Below are positions 8,559-17,168 of a stretch of DNA of 36,999 bases, one piece after another. The position numbers and the translations under genes are program-made. Source of the DNA: Lacrimispora celerecrescens (GTDB lineage Bacteria; Bacillota; Clostridia; Lachnospirales; Lachnospiraceae); contig NZ_JPME01000024.1 in assembly GCF_000732605.1 (NCBI RefSeq), positions 1 to 36,999 of the forward strand, written 5' to 3'. Position 1 is the stretch's first letter; every line of letters starts with the position of its first letter. The notes beneath the pieces are model-generated. The model saw only the letters and a program-made list of their open reading frames with translations. It searched no databases and was not told the DNA's origin.

Positions 8559-9170
8559 ATGGAAAAATTTAAAGAACTTTCAGAAGAAAAGCAGCTGCCT
8601 ATCATTGAAGCGGCATTAAAATGTTTTGGAAAACATGGATATAAAAAGGCCTCTATGGGTGACATCGCCCAAAACAGCGGAGTATCCAAACCAATGCTGT
8701 TCCATTATTTCGGCACAAAAAGGGATCTGTACTTATACCTTTCGGAATATGTGAGAAGTGTCATGATTGTGGCTTATAAGCGCAATGAAATCAATGCATA
8801 TGACGATTTATTTGAACGCATTCTTGTGGCCTCCAGAATGAAAATGGGCATACTGGAAAAGTACCCTTATATATTGAAATTTATTATCAGTATGTTCGAG
8901 GAAACTGACGATGCGGTCACTGATATTACAAAAAAGATCATGCCCGAGGCCCAGCGCTTTTCTTATGACTTGGTGTTAAGAAAAGAAGATGTGGTTAAAT
9001 TTAAAGAAAGTGTGGATATTGATGTGGTTATGCGCATGATATTCCTCATGGCAGAAGGCTATGCTCATGAAATGACCGATGAACGGTGCGATCTTGGTAA
9101 AATAACCGAAGAACTGGAAAAAACCATCCACATGTTGAAAAGTAATCTATATAAGGAGGAATACCTGTGA
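8559..9170 (+). CDS. TetR/AcrR family transcriptional regulator
   Basis: One-component repressor, 203 residues. The N-terminal DNA-binding domain is clear: IIEAALKCFGKHGYKKASMGDIAQNS, then GVSKPMLFHYFGTKRDLYLYL, placing the helix-turn-helix at about residues 31-50. The C-terminal half is the variable ligand-binding and dimerisation domain, with no recognised ligand signature. GAAGGTGAAG precedes ATG 8559. It is the first gene of an operon with an RPH-like phosphotransferase and an ABC-2 transporter and follows a promoter embedded in a double palindrome. It therefore probably represses its own operon and is released by the compound that the operon handles. The next gene overlaps its stop. Confidence 0.92.
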   Translation: MEKFKELSEEKQLPIIEAALKCFGKHGYKKASMGDIAQNSGVSKPMLFHYFGTKRDLYLYLSEYVRSVMIVAYKRNEINAYDDLFERILVASRMKMGILEKYPYILKFIISMFEETDDAVTDITKKIMPEAQRFSYDLVLRKEDVVKFKESVDIDVVMRMIFLMAEGYAHEMTDERCDLGKITEELEKTIHMLKSNLYKEEYL

Positions 9171-11647
9171 TGTATCTATTGAAAATCAACAATAAAGACG
9201 CCGCTTCCATACAAATATCAGGAGGCAAGGGCGCAAGCCTTGCCAGACTGTCCCAGCGGTTCCCTGACAGTGTACCGGGCGGTTTTATCATCACAACAGA
9301 ATTCTTTAAAAAGTATATCCTTCCTACCGTAAAGGAATCAGGAAACGATAGGAAGTCCGCTGTCGCCGGACTGACTTTACCCGCCGAAGCGGCGGAACTG
9401 ATTCAAACCGCTTATGAGGACATGGGAAGCCAGGTTTCCGTTGCCGTCCGTTCCTCCGCTACGGCAGAAGATCTGCCTGACGCTTCCTTTGCAGGCCAGC
9501 AGGATACCTATTTAAACATTTCCGGATCTGAAGCGGTAATAAAAGCAGTGCTCAACTGCTTCGCGTCCTTATATAACCAGCGGGCGATTTCTTACCGGAT
9601 CAAAAACAAATTCGATGAAAATGAAGTTCAAATGGCCGTTGTCGTACAGAAGATGGTGGATGCAAAAGCGGCCGGAGTCATGTTTACCGCCGATCCCATT
9701 ACCTCCGACCGCTTTACAATAGCGATTGAAGCGGTGGAAGGCTTAGGAGAGGAACTGGTATCCGGGCGTAAAACCCCTGTTACCTGGACGGTCAAGGATG
9801 ACATAAAACAAAGAAGCGGCGAAAAGCCCTGTCTCACCAAGAAACAGGTAACCGCCCTTGCCGCCATCGGAAAAAAGATCGAGAAGGAATTTGGAAGCCC
9901 CCAGGATATTGAATGGTGTTTTGACGGTATAAAATTTTATATTGTCCAGTCCCGGGGGATCACAACCCTTTACCCCTGTCCGTCGACCATGGACGGATTT
10001 AAGCGCTGTTTTATTTCCGTCGGCCATCTCCAGATGATGACAGATACCATGCTGCCCCTGGGAATGTCCCTTTGGGAATTGATGTCCAAAACCGTGAAGG
10101 TTACGGAAATCGGCGGGCGGCCCTATATGGAGATTACCCATAACTTAAACAGTCCCGTGGGCAGGGCTCTGGTGCGTCAAAAGCTGTCCAATTCCGACGA
10201 ACTGATGGACAGCGCATTTAATAAGGTCCTGGCAAGAAAGGAATATATTAAATCCATTCCAAAAGGACAAAAAAGCGACTTCGCCATACCAAAGGATGTG
10301 GGAAAATGCATTACCGCCGGATTAAGGATCTACCAGAAAAATGATCCGTCAATCATTGATGGCTACAACCGCCGTATGGAAGCGGCAATCCAAAAGACAA
10401 GAAAGGGACTCTCAAAACTGTCCGGTAAGGCGATAATCGATTTTATTGTGAGAGATACGGATGATCTGATGAAAGGTCTGTTTGATCCGGAGGGCTTAGG
10501 ACCGCTCCTTGTTACCTTCTTTCTCACAAAACCTATTGATAAAGCAGGAAAGCTCCTTCTTGGACAGGACAATGTAAGTGTTGATGTGTCAAAGTCCATT
10601 AAAGGCAACATTTCCTCGGAAATGGGATTTTACGTGAGCCGTATCGCAGATTCTGCCCGGGATTTCCCAGAGGTTGTAAAATACCTTGAGTCAGCAGGGG
10701 ATTCCTTCTGCATTGACGAATTAAGGAAGCAACAAGGCAGCGAAGAAGCCGCAAAAGCCTTTGAAGAATTTTTCCTGCAGTACGGAATGCGCTGCCCTGG
10801 CGAGATCGATATTGCAAAACCCCGGTTTGCCGAGGATCCGGGAAAGATTCTCCCCACCGTACTGGCAGATATAAGGCTTCCCAAGAATCATGCTGAACAA
10901 AGGCTCCTACAGGGAAAGCAGGAAAGCGATGACGCAGTAAAATCCATGGTTTCCGCCGCCAAAAAGAAATGGGGAGCCGCAAAAGCCAAGAAGCTGGCAA
11001 AACAGTTATCCTTTTATCGAAACTTCTTAGGGCTGCGGGAGTCTCCCAAATATTACTGGATGAAACGTTATTGGGAATACAAACAGGCCATCCTTAAGGA
11101 ATCTGAAACACTTGTTAGTCAAGGCAAGCTAAGAAGCGTGGAAGATACTTTCTATCTTCGTCTTCCGGAACTTGCAAGCTTGTTTGCCGGAGAATATGAA
11201 CCTGATTATGAGAAAATCGATGCAATGCGGGCAGATTATGAAAAGTATGCTGCGCTGACCCCTCCGCGCCTCATCTTCTCTGATGGAGAAGTGGTGGAAG
11301 GTGAATACAAGCGCGAGGTTCCCAATGGGGCGCTACCAGGGCTTGCCGTATCAGGCGGCGTGGCAGAAGGCCGTGCACGGGTCATTCTGGATATCAGGGA
11401 AGCAGGAAAAATAGAAAAGGGAGATATTCTGGTGACTAAATTTACCGACCCAAGCTGGACACCGGCCTTCATCTCTGTGGGCGGACTTGTTACAGAAGTA
11501 GGCGGAATGGCAACTCACGGAGCTGTGATCACCCGGGAATACGGCCTGCCTGCTGTTGTCGGCGTAACCGATGCCACAAAACACATCAAGGACGGAGACT
11601 TAATCCGCGTAGACGGAAACTTGGGAAATGTTGAGTTTTTGAAATAA
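9167..11647 (+). CDS. PEP synthase-family phosphotransferase with RPH-like domain order
   Basis: 826 residues. The N-terminal ATP-grasp domain (PPDK_N) shows GGKGASLARL and VAVRSSATAEDLPDASFAGQ, and ends near QDIEWCFDGIKFYIVQSRGITTL. A middle region of about 450 residues follows, then a C-terminal phosphohistidine swivel domain with GGMATHGAVITREYG, catalytic His784. True PEP synthase has the His domain in the middle and a PEP-binding barrel after it. Here the His domain is last and no barrel follows, which is the order of rifampicin phosphotransferase (ATP domain, substrate domain, His domain). The family moves the beta-phosphate of ATP through the His onto a substrate. The substrate here is unknown; with a TetR regulator and ABC exporter as neighbours, drug inactivation is plausible. 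AGGAGG at 9154-9159 serves GTG 9167 or ATG 9170. Confidence 0.85.
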   Translation: MMYLLKINNKDAASIQISGGKGASLARLSQRFPDSVPGGFIITTEFFKKYILPTVKESGNDRKSAVAGLTLPAEAAELIQTAYEDMGSQVSVAVRSSATAEDLPDASFAGQQDTYLNISGSEAVIKAVLNCFASLYNQRAISYRIKNKFDENEVQMAVVVQKMVDAKAAGVMFTADPITSDRFTIAIEAVEGLGEELVSGRKTPVTWTVKDDIKQRSGEKPCLTKKQVTALAAIGKKIEKEFGSPQDIEWCFDGIKFYIVQSRGITTLYPCPSTMDGFKRCFISVGHLQMMTDTMLPLGMSLWELMSKTVKVTEIGGRPYMEITHNLNSPVGRALVRQKLSNSDELMDSAFNKVLARKEYIKSIPKGQKSDFAIPKDVGKCITAGLRIYQKNDPSIIDGYNRRMEAAIQKTRKGLSKLSGKAIIDFIVRDTDDLMKGLFDPEGLGPLLVTFFLTKPIDKAGKLLLGQDNVSVDVSKSIKGNISSEMGFYVSRIADSARDFPEVVKYLESAGDSFCIDELRKQQGSEEAAKAFEEFFLQYGMRCPGEIDIAKPRFAEDPGKILPTVLADIRLPKNHAEQRLLQGKQESDDAVKSMVSAAKKKWGAAKAKKLAKQLSFYRNFLGLRESPKYYWMKRYWEYKQAILKESETLVSQGKLRSVEDTFYLRLPELASLFAGEYEPDYEKIDAMRADYEKYAALTPPRLIFSDGEVVEGEYKREVPNGALPGLAVSGGVAEGRARVILDIREAGKIEKGDILVTKFTDPSWTPAFISVGGLVTEVGGMATHGAVITREYGLPAVVGVTDATKHIKDGDLIRVDGNLGNVEFLK

Positions 11648-11663
11648 GAAAGGAGGACTACCG

Positions 11664-12536
11664 GTGAACGCAATTCAGATTAATAACCTGTCCAAAAGCT
11701 ATGGGGAGCACAGGGGGATTGAAAATATCAGCTTCTCCGTGGAGGAGAGAGAGATTTTTGGCTTTATCGGACCTAACGGAGCGGGAAAATCCACTACCAT
11801 CCGTACTCTTTTGGCGCTGATCCGCCCCACTTCTGGCAGCGCGGAGATCTTTGGCAAGGACTGCATGAAACAGGCTGCTGAAATTGCAAAGGATGTGGGC
11901 TATCTGCCCGGAGAATCTGCTTATTATGATAACATGACGGTACGGGAGCTGGTACAGTATGCGGCGGATTTATACGGCGTTAAGGGAGACGGCAAAATAA
12001 AAGAGCTTTCCAGGCGCTTAGACCTTGACTTATCCCGTAAAATCACCGACCTATCCCTTGGAAACAAAAAGAAAGCCGGAATCCTGTGCGCCCTGCTGCA
12101 CTCTCCAAAACTCATTATATTAGACGAACCTACCAGCGGTCTGGACCCGCTGATCCAGCAGGAGTTCTTCACGATACTGAAAGAAGAGAACAAACGGGGG
12201 GCAACCATCTTCTTTTCGTCCCATGTCCTGTCTGAGGTGCAGAAAATCTGTGACCGTGTGGGTATTTTAAAAGATGGAAAAATGATTGGTGTACAAAAAA
12301 TCAGTGAGCTTCGGGCTAACAGCCATAAAAAAATCAGTGTTACGGCAGAGGAAATACCGGCAGGGCATTTTGACCTTGGAGGCATTACCAGCTACCATCA
12401 GGACGCCAATACCGCCACATTTATGTTTATGGGGAATATGGGAGAGATTCTTGAAAAGCTGTCTGCTTTAAACGTCCGTGATCTGTTCATCGAGGAACCG
12501 ACGCTTGAAGAGATCTTTATGCACTATTACAGGTGA
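11664..12536 (+). CDS. ABC transporter ATP-binding protein (ABC-2 exporter type)
   Basis: Energy subunit of an exporter, 290 residues. Walker A GPNGAGKST at 36-44, a signature region LSLGNKKKAG that departs from the usual LSGGQ, and Walker B with D-loop LIILDEPTSGLDP, followed by a switch His in FFSSHVLSEV. This matches BcrA/YtrB/CcmA-type ATPases, including a C-terminal extension after the ATPase core. It starts at GTG 11664 with AGGAGG 7 bases upstream, 16 bases after the RPH-like gene. The two genes that follow encode its membrane partners. The operon context suggests export of a toxic compound or a cell-envelope function; the cargo cannot be read from the sequence. Confidence 0.93.
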   Translation: MNAIQINNLSKSYGEHRGIENISFSVEEREIFGFIGPNGAGKSTTIRTLLALIRPTSGSAEIFGKDCMKQAAEIAKDVGYLPGESAYYDNMTVRELVQYAADLYGVKGDGKIKELSRRLDLDLSRKITDLSLGNKKKAGILCALLHSPKLIILDEPTSGLDPLIQQEFFTILKEENKRGATIFFSSHVLSEVQKICDRVGILKDGKMIGVQKISELRANSHKKISVTAEEIPAGHFDLGGITSYHQDANTATFMFMGNMGEILEKLSALNVRDLFIEEPTLEEIFMHYYR

Positions 12537-12546
12537 GGTGAATGGG

Positions 12547-13344
12547 ATGACTGTATTTAAGTATGAGCTAAAGCAGTTAAAAAGAAATATCATCATATGG
12601 GCGCTGTCCATGGGCGGGCTGATCTTCCTGATGCTTCCGACCTATCTTGGCTTTATTAAAGGAGCTGATGCTTTCATGGCGGAGGCGATAAATAATAACC
12701 CCCTGTTTGATGCATTAGGCGTCAGTGCCGCTTTCGTCATGACACCTCTTGGCATGTTCGGCTTTTTAAACAGCTTTGCCATGGCAGCGGCTGCGATCCA
12801 CGGAATGAGCATTGCCTTTTCATCCCACACAAAGGAATATGCGAACAGATCAGCAGAGTTTTTGTTAACAAAACCCCATTCAAGGAGCAAGATTTTTTGG
12901 AGCAAGGTACTTGCCTGCACGGCAGACAGCCTGATTGTGGGAACTGCCTATATAGCTGGAGCTGCACTTGCATTTCTGACCGTCAAAGGCATTCGTATTG
13001 ATTGGCCGGCGTTCTTGCTTATAGGGATATCCCTTGTACTGGTTGAACTTATGTTTGTGGTTTTCGGAACAGCTGCCGGAACATTCTTCCCAAATGTACG
13101 GACACCTGTGCTCATATCCTCCTGTGTTATGTTTGGCCTTTTTTGTTTAAACTCCATGTCAAAGAAGATCAATCAGCCGGTATTTGGCTATTTCACTCCG
13201 TTTGCATTTTTTAATACCGTGACTATCGCCGAAACCGGATCTTACCAGTGGAATTATTTGGCGTGGTATGTGTTTCTTGGAGCGGGACTGCTGTTTATCA
13301 GCTGCAGAACATTTCTTAAAAAAGATGTTATATTCGGAGGCTGA
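12547..13344 (+). CDS. ABC-2 type permease, first membrane subunit
   Basis: 265 residues with about six hydrophobic helices, the first at MGGLIFLMLPTYLGFI and the last at FLGAGLLFISCRTFL. It keeps the ABC-2 pattern of a short cytoplasmic N-terminus (FKYELKQLKRN) and a cytoplasmic segment EYANRSAEFLLTKPHSRSKIFWSK, a coupling-like region also seen in the next gene. The frame is open further upstream, but AGGTGAGGTG at 12531-12540 places the start at ATG 12547, 10 bases after the ATPase stop. It should pair with the next permease to form a heterodimeric exporter channel. Confidence 0.87.
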   Translation: MTVFKYELKQLKRNIIIWALSMGGLIFLMLPTYLGFIKGADAFMAEAINNNPLFDALGVSAAFVMTPLGMFGFLNSFAMAAAAIHGMSIAFSSHTKEYANRSAEFLLTKPHSRSKIFWSKVLACTADSLIVGTAYIAGAALAFLTVKGIRIDWPAFLLIGISLVLVELMFVVFGTAAGTFFPNVRTPVLISSCVMFGLFCLNSMSKKINQPVFGYFTPFAFFNTVTIAETGSYQWNYLAWYVFLGAGLLFISCRTFLKKDVIFGG

Positions 13345-13346
13345 AC

Positions 13347-14147
13347 ATGAAGACGATCTATTTAAAAGAACTGAAACTGACCCAAAAGACCCTGGTAATT
13401 TGGCTGGTGTTAATCGTGATGCTTACAGGATTTGCAGCAATCGAGTTCATTGTATTAAAAGACGCCATGGGGGAAATTGCGGCTATGGCGGAGAGCTTCC
13501 CGAAGATTATATTGATTTTGTTCGGATTAAACGGAGTGAGGGTCGATACCCCGTTAGGTGCTTATCAGTGTATGGTGTTCTGGACCAACCTGCTTGCCTT
13601 CTTTTATGCGGGTTTCTCCGGTATATTTGCCGTATCCAGAGAAGAACGGTTCGGTACCAGCGAATTCTTATTCTCGAAACCTTATAAGCGTTCTGCAATC
13701 ATTTGGGCAAAAATCGGTGCCGCCGTAACAAATCTTTTCGTGTTTTCTCTTACCGTAGGCATCATGTCCTATTTATGCATCATCCTTCCCCTGGGTGATT
13801 TAAGTATTACAGGCGTCCATATCATCACAACCCTGGGAATATTTCTTACTCAAGTCGTGCTGTTTTCCGTCGGGATTTTCATCTCGGGTCTTGCAAAAAG
13901 CTATAAGACTGCAAGTCTTTTTACAATGCTTACGGTAACGGCATTTTATGTGATCAGCTTTGCTCTTGATTATATCGGTACCATGGATTTTCTGAAGGTT
14001 TTGACACCGGTAAGCTACTTTAACGTAGTATCGGTTTCTGAAAATGGATTAAGCCCTTTTTATATCCTGCTTTCCTTGATCATTATTTTAGCCGGCTGTT
14101 TCATGGCAATCAGATTTTTTGAAAGAAAGGATTTATGCAATTCGTAA
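13347..14147 (+). CDS. ABC-2 type permease, second membrane subunit
   Basis: 266 residues, about six transmembrane helices. It is a divergent sibling of the preceding permease: both start with a short KELKL-like cytoplasmic stretch and share a loop of the form REERFGTSEFLFSKPYKRSAIIWAK. GGAGG lies 6 bases before ATG 13347, and only 2 bases separate it from the previous stop. It is the last gene of the tetR operon and faces a convergent gene, with a shared hairpin after its stop. The duplication suggests a heterodimeric membrane part served by the single ATPase. Confidence 0.87.
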   Translation: MKTIYLKELKLTQKTLVIWLVLIVMLTGFAAIEFIVLKDAMGEIAAMAESFPKIILILFGLNGVRVDTPLGAYQCMVFWTNLLAFFYAGFSGIFAVSREERFGTSEFLFSKPYKRSAIIWAKIGAAVTNLFVFSLTVGIMSYLCIILPLGDLSITGVHIITTLGIFLTQVVLFSVGIFISGLAKSYKTASLFTMLTVTAFYVISFALDYIGTMDFLKVLTPVSYFNVVSVSENGLSPFYILLSLIIILAGCFMAIRFFERKDLCNS

Positions 14148-14165
14148 TAACTACAAAGAAGACAA

Positions 14166-14196
14166 AGGAACTGGGCTCTTTAATAACCCAGTTCCT
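14166..14196. terminator. Bidirectional terminator overlapping a stop codon
   Basis: AGGAACTGGG (14166-14175) and CCCAGTTCCT (14187-14196) are exact reverse complements around an 11-base loop. The hairpin lies between convergent genes. On the minus strand it is followed by a T-rich run (TTTGTCTTCTTTG), so it best terminates the citrate synthase/LUD transcript. It may also stop the tetR operon. The minus-strand arm also encodes the last residues of the LUD protein, whose TAA falls in the loop. Confidence 0.72.
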
Positions 14197-14797
14197 CATT
14201 AACAAGAATCACTTTAATCCTGTCTTTTATAAATTGACCTGCAATCAGAACAAAATCATTGCAGATCCTTTCCCTGTGACCGCAGTCAATGCAGCGGCCA
14301 AGAGTTACACAGGGAGTCGATTTGTTCAGCCGTTTCGCATCCAGGGGAGCCGCGATCTGCCTGGCTCTTTTCACGGCTGACTCTACATCTTCCGTTATTT
14401 TATTCGTTCCGGCAACAACGATGACCTGTTCCGGGCCGTACAGCATAGGGGCCACCCGGCTTCCGTTGCCGTCAATATTAAAAATCTTTCCGTCCATTGT
14501 GATTGCGTTGGCACCGGTGATAAACGTGTCTGCCGAAAAATTCTTTAAGTATATCTTCCGTTTTTCTTCTTTGGTTAGAGAAGGATCAAACTTATCAAAA
14601 AATTCTACATCCCTTTTCTTTAAATCCTCAAACACTCCCATCTGTTCCAGAGTCACCGAATCCCCACAGCCTACAGTCGTCCCATCGGCAATGAGCCTTC
14701 TTAGTAGTTCCAGAAGTTCCGTTTTATCCTGAACCTGAAAACCTGCCATGTTATTTCGCTGAAGGCGTTTTATCAATAAGGGAATATCCAAATCCAT
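14180..14797 (-). CDS. LUD-domain protein (LutC/YkgG-like, DUF162)
   Basis: 205 residues from ATG 14797, which has TTTGGAGG 8 bases upstream. The upstream extension of the frame lacks support. LUD-domain signs are GCGDSVTLEQMGVFEDL near the N-terminus, then NFSADTFITGANAITMDGKIFNIDGNGSRVAPMLYGPEQVIVVAGTNKI, and a cysteine cluster GRCIDCGHRERICN near the C-terminus. LutC-type proteins act with LutA and LutB in lactate oxidation; no lutAB is visible here, so this is one of the many stand-alone LUD proteins and its role is unclear. The cysteines could bind a metal or Fe-S cluster. It follows the citrate synthase by 66 bases and is probably co-transcribed with it. Confidence 0.82.
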   Translation of the reverse strand: MDLDIPLLIKRLQRNNMAGFQVQDKTELLELLRRLIADGTTVGCGDSVTLEQMGVFEDLKKRDVEFFDKFDPSLTKEEKRKIYLKNFSADTFITGANAITMDGKIFNIDGNGSRVAPMLYGPEQVIVVAGTNKITEDVESAVKRARQIAAPLDAKRLNKSTPCVTLGRCIDCGHRERICNDFVLIAGQFIKDRIKVILVNEELGY

Positions 14798-14863
14798 AGA
14801 ATTTTCCTCCAAAGTTAATATTAAGATCATCGTCAAATCGTGCGATTATTTTCACACAGCTTC

Positions 14864-16218
14864 CTATCTGTCGCTCAAAGGTTTATACTCCTCTTCCTGC
14901 ATCACACTGATGTAGGCCGGACGAATGATCTTATCCATATTAATAAGCTCTTCGATCCGGTGGGCGCTCCATCCTACAATCCTTGCAATGGCAAAAATCG
15001 GGGTGAACAATTCATTTGGAATATCCAGCATGCTGTATACAAAGCCGCTGTAAAAGTCAACGTTCGCACTTACGCCCTTATAGATCTTTCTTTCATCTGC
15101 AATGACTTCTGGAGCCAGACGCTCGATCATGGAATAGAGGTTAAAATCATCCAGGCGTCCTTTTTCCTCTGACAATTGTTTAACAAAGCCTTTGAATATT
15201 TCTGCACGGGGATCAGATTTGGAATAAACCGCATGCCCCATACCATAAATTAGTCCCTTCCGGTCAAATGCTTCCTTATGAAGAAGCTTTCTCAAATACT
15301 TCTCCACTTCCTCTTCATCCTTTAAGTCATGGACTTCCCTACGCAAATCCTCCATCATTTCCACAACCTTAATGTTGGCGCCGCCATGCTTCGGTCCCTT
15401 TAAAGAAGCAAGCGCAGCCGCTACCACGCTGTATGTGTCCGTACCGGAGGAAGTGACCACATGGGTTGTAAAAGTGGAGTTATTTCCTCCTCCATGCTCC
15501 ATATGAAGGATCAGGGCCAGGTCAAGAACATGGGCTTCCACCTTGGAATACTTCATATCCGGCCTTAACAGCCTTAAGATATTTTCTGCCGTGGAAAGCT
15601 TTTCATCCGGCCTGTGAATATACATACTTCCCCCTCTCTCATAATGGTTAAATGTATGATATCCGTAAACAGCCAGCATCGGCATGACGCTGATTAACAT
15701 CAGGCTCTGGCGGAGCACATTGGGAACAGATATGTCACTGGCCTTTTCATCGTAAGAGGCCAGGGTTAAAATGCTTCTGGCAAGGCAGGACATCATATCC
15801 TGCTTGGGGCCTTCATGACTACATCTCTGACAAAATTGGTAGGTAGGGTCCGGCTGTAGCCTAAGGTCTTGGTAAATCGTTCCAGTTGGCTTTTATCAGG
15901 CAGATCTCCAAAAAGAAGGAGGTAGGCAATTTCCTCAAAACCAAAACGTCCTTCCCTGACAACACCGTCTACCAGATCATGAATATTATATCCCCGGTAA
16001 AACAGCTGGCCTTCACATGGGACCTTTTCCCCGTCTACGGTCTTGTTTGATAAAATCTTTGATACCTTGGTTAATCCTGCCACAACACCGTCGCCGCTTT
16101 TATCCCTAAGCCCCCGCTTTACTTCAAATCTGTCATAGGCTTCCAAGTCAATTCTTTCGTCATTCAAACAGATATCAGACCACTCTTCCACATTTTTCAT
16201 AAATTCTTTCTGGTTCAT
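14864..16218 (-). pseudogene. gltA: Citrate synthase, split by a one-base frameshift
   Basis: Condenses oxaloacetate and acetyl-CoA to citrate. Two frames encode one protein: an N-terminal part (16218 to 15793, about 142 residues) and a C-terminal part (15796 to 14864, 310 residues), together about 451 residues, a normal length. The break is at GCCCCAAGCAGG on the minus strand. One extra C would restore APKQDMMSC and join the frames. The catalytic elements lie in the second part: LHMEHGGGNNSTF, GPKHGGAN and NVDFYSG, matching His264, His305 and Asp362 of the E. coli enzyme by family pattern. ATG 16218 is preferred, 6 bases after GAGGTG; GTG 16227 is possible. Either a real knockout or a homopolymer sequencing error. 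The 4-base overlap ATGA could let ribosomes restart, but the halves would then be separate polypeptides. Confidence 0.85.
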
Positions 16219-16280
16219 CATGCACACCTCTTTCTGAAATCAGGTCGTCTAGTTCCACTGCATTTTTCCCATTGGGCTTT

Positions 16281-16295
16281 CTAAGCCGGCGTCAT
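16281..16295 (-). other. Four-codon leader ORF with strong ribosome site
   Basis: In the citrate synthase leader an ATG at 16295 follows GGAGAGGAAAGGGG and reads Met-Thr-Pro-Ala-stop. Its stop lies in a small hairpin, GGCTT/AAGCC with a 3-base loop at 16275-16287. This could be a regulatory minimal ORF or a chance purine run. There is no transcript evidence. Confidence 0.15.
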
Positions 16296-16428
16296 CCCCT
16301 TTCCTCTCCTGCAGAATCATTCAAATGCTCATTTTTGAACTTTTCAATATAATATATAATTTTATACAAAAAAGCAAGATATATTTAAGCATTGCGAATC
16401 AGCCCAGTGTTTATAGAACCATGATATA

Positions 16429-16457
16429 TTGACAAATGACCTTTCAAATCTTATACT
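16429..16457 (+). promoter_or_regulatory. Sigma-A promoter of the TRIC-family gene
   Basis: TTGACA (16429-16434) is a perfect -35 box, followed after 17 bases by TATACT (16452-16457). Transcription should start near 16464, about 35 bases before the ATG. It lies in the 279-base divergent region shared with citrate synthase. For the opposite strand only a weak TTGCTT-17-TATTAT candidate was seen. Confidence 0.8.
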
Positions 16458-16497
16458 TGCCTTAATTTCTTAAAGAGGGATGTACCGGAGGTTGTTC

Positions 16498-17148
16498 ATG
16501 AAAATAGAATTTTCCCTGTTTTTCTTCATAGAAGTCATTGGAACCATAGCTTTTGCTTCATCTGGGGCCATGGTTGCCATTAAAAAACAGCTGGATCTGC
16601 TTGGAGTTATTGTTTTAGGTGTTACCACCGCCGTGGGAGGCGGAATGTTAAGGGATATTATCATAGGAAATGTACCTCCTGCCCTTTTTAAAGATCCAAT
16701 CTACGTATTGCTGGCCTTTATAACGGTTATGCTTTTATTTGTAATCGTAAGACTGAATCAGAAAATCCTGGACGGACGTTCCATGGAAACCTATGAAAAG
16801 GTTATGAACATATTTGATGCCATCGGACTTGGAGCCTTTACCGTGGTAGGAATCGATACGGCAGTGCTTTCCGGCTATGGGGACTATCATTTTCTCATCA
16901 TCTTTTTAGGTGTTATCACCGGAGTCGGCGGCGGCATTCTTCGGGATATCATGGCCGGACAAACTCCTTATGTCCTTAGAAAACATATTTATGCCTGTGC
17001 TTCCATTGTTGGCGCCATCCTTTATGCCTGGCTTTTGAATTACATTGATGGCAATATTGCCATGCTGATCGGTGCCTGCTCCGTCGTTTTAATTCGTCTT
17101 ATGGCAACCCACTTTTGTTGGAACTTACCTACTGCAACAAAAAAATAA
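16498..17148 (+). CDS. TRIC/UPF0126 family membrane protein
   Basis: 216 residues made of two tandem repeats of three helices each. Both repeats carry the family motif: VGGGMLRDIIIG at about 46-57, and GVGGGILRDIMAGQTP in the second half. This is the bacterial TRIC cation-channel / YicG-like family (PF03458). E. coli relatives have also been linked to glycine transport, so substrate cannot be assigned. GGAGG at 16487-16491 sits 6 bases before ATG 16498, which decides the start over the upstream in-frame codon at 16480. A strong promoter precedes it and a DUF1461-type membrane gene follows after 20 bases. Confidence 0.88.
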   Translation: MKIEFSLFFFIEVIGTIAFASSGAMVAIKKQLDLLGVIVLGVTTAVGGGMLRDIIIGNVPPALFKDPIYVLLAFITVMLLFVIVRLNQKILDGRSMETYEKVMNIFDAIGLGAFTVVGIDTAVLSGYGDYHFLIIFLGVITGVGGGILRDIMAGQTPYVLRKHIYACASIVGAILYAWLLNYIDGNIAMLIGACSVVLIRLMATHFCWNLPTATKK

Positions 17149-17168
17149 TTCCCTCAAGGAGGAATCCT

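Noticed and set aside
9167-11647. Annotation as ordinary PEP synthase (ppsA)
   Set aside because: The phosphohistidine domain is at the C-terminus and the PEP-binding barrel is absent, so the domain order does not fit PEP synthase.
15780-15815. Programmed ribosomal frameshift joining the two citrate synthase halves
   Set aside because: The required shift is -1, but GCC CCA AGC does not fit the X XXY YYZ slippery pattern, and citrate synthase is not known to use recoding. Mutation or sequencing error is simpler.
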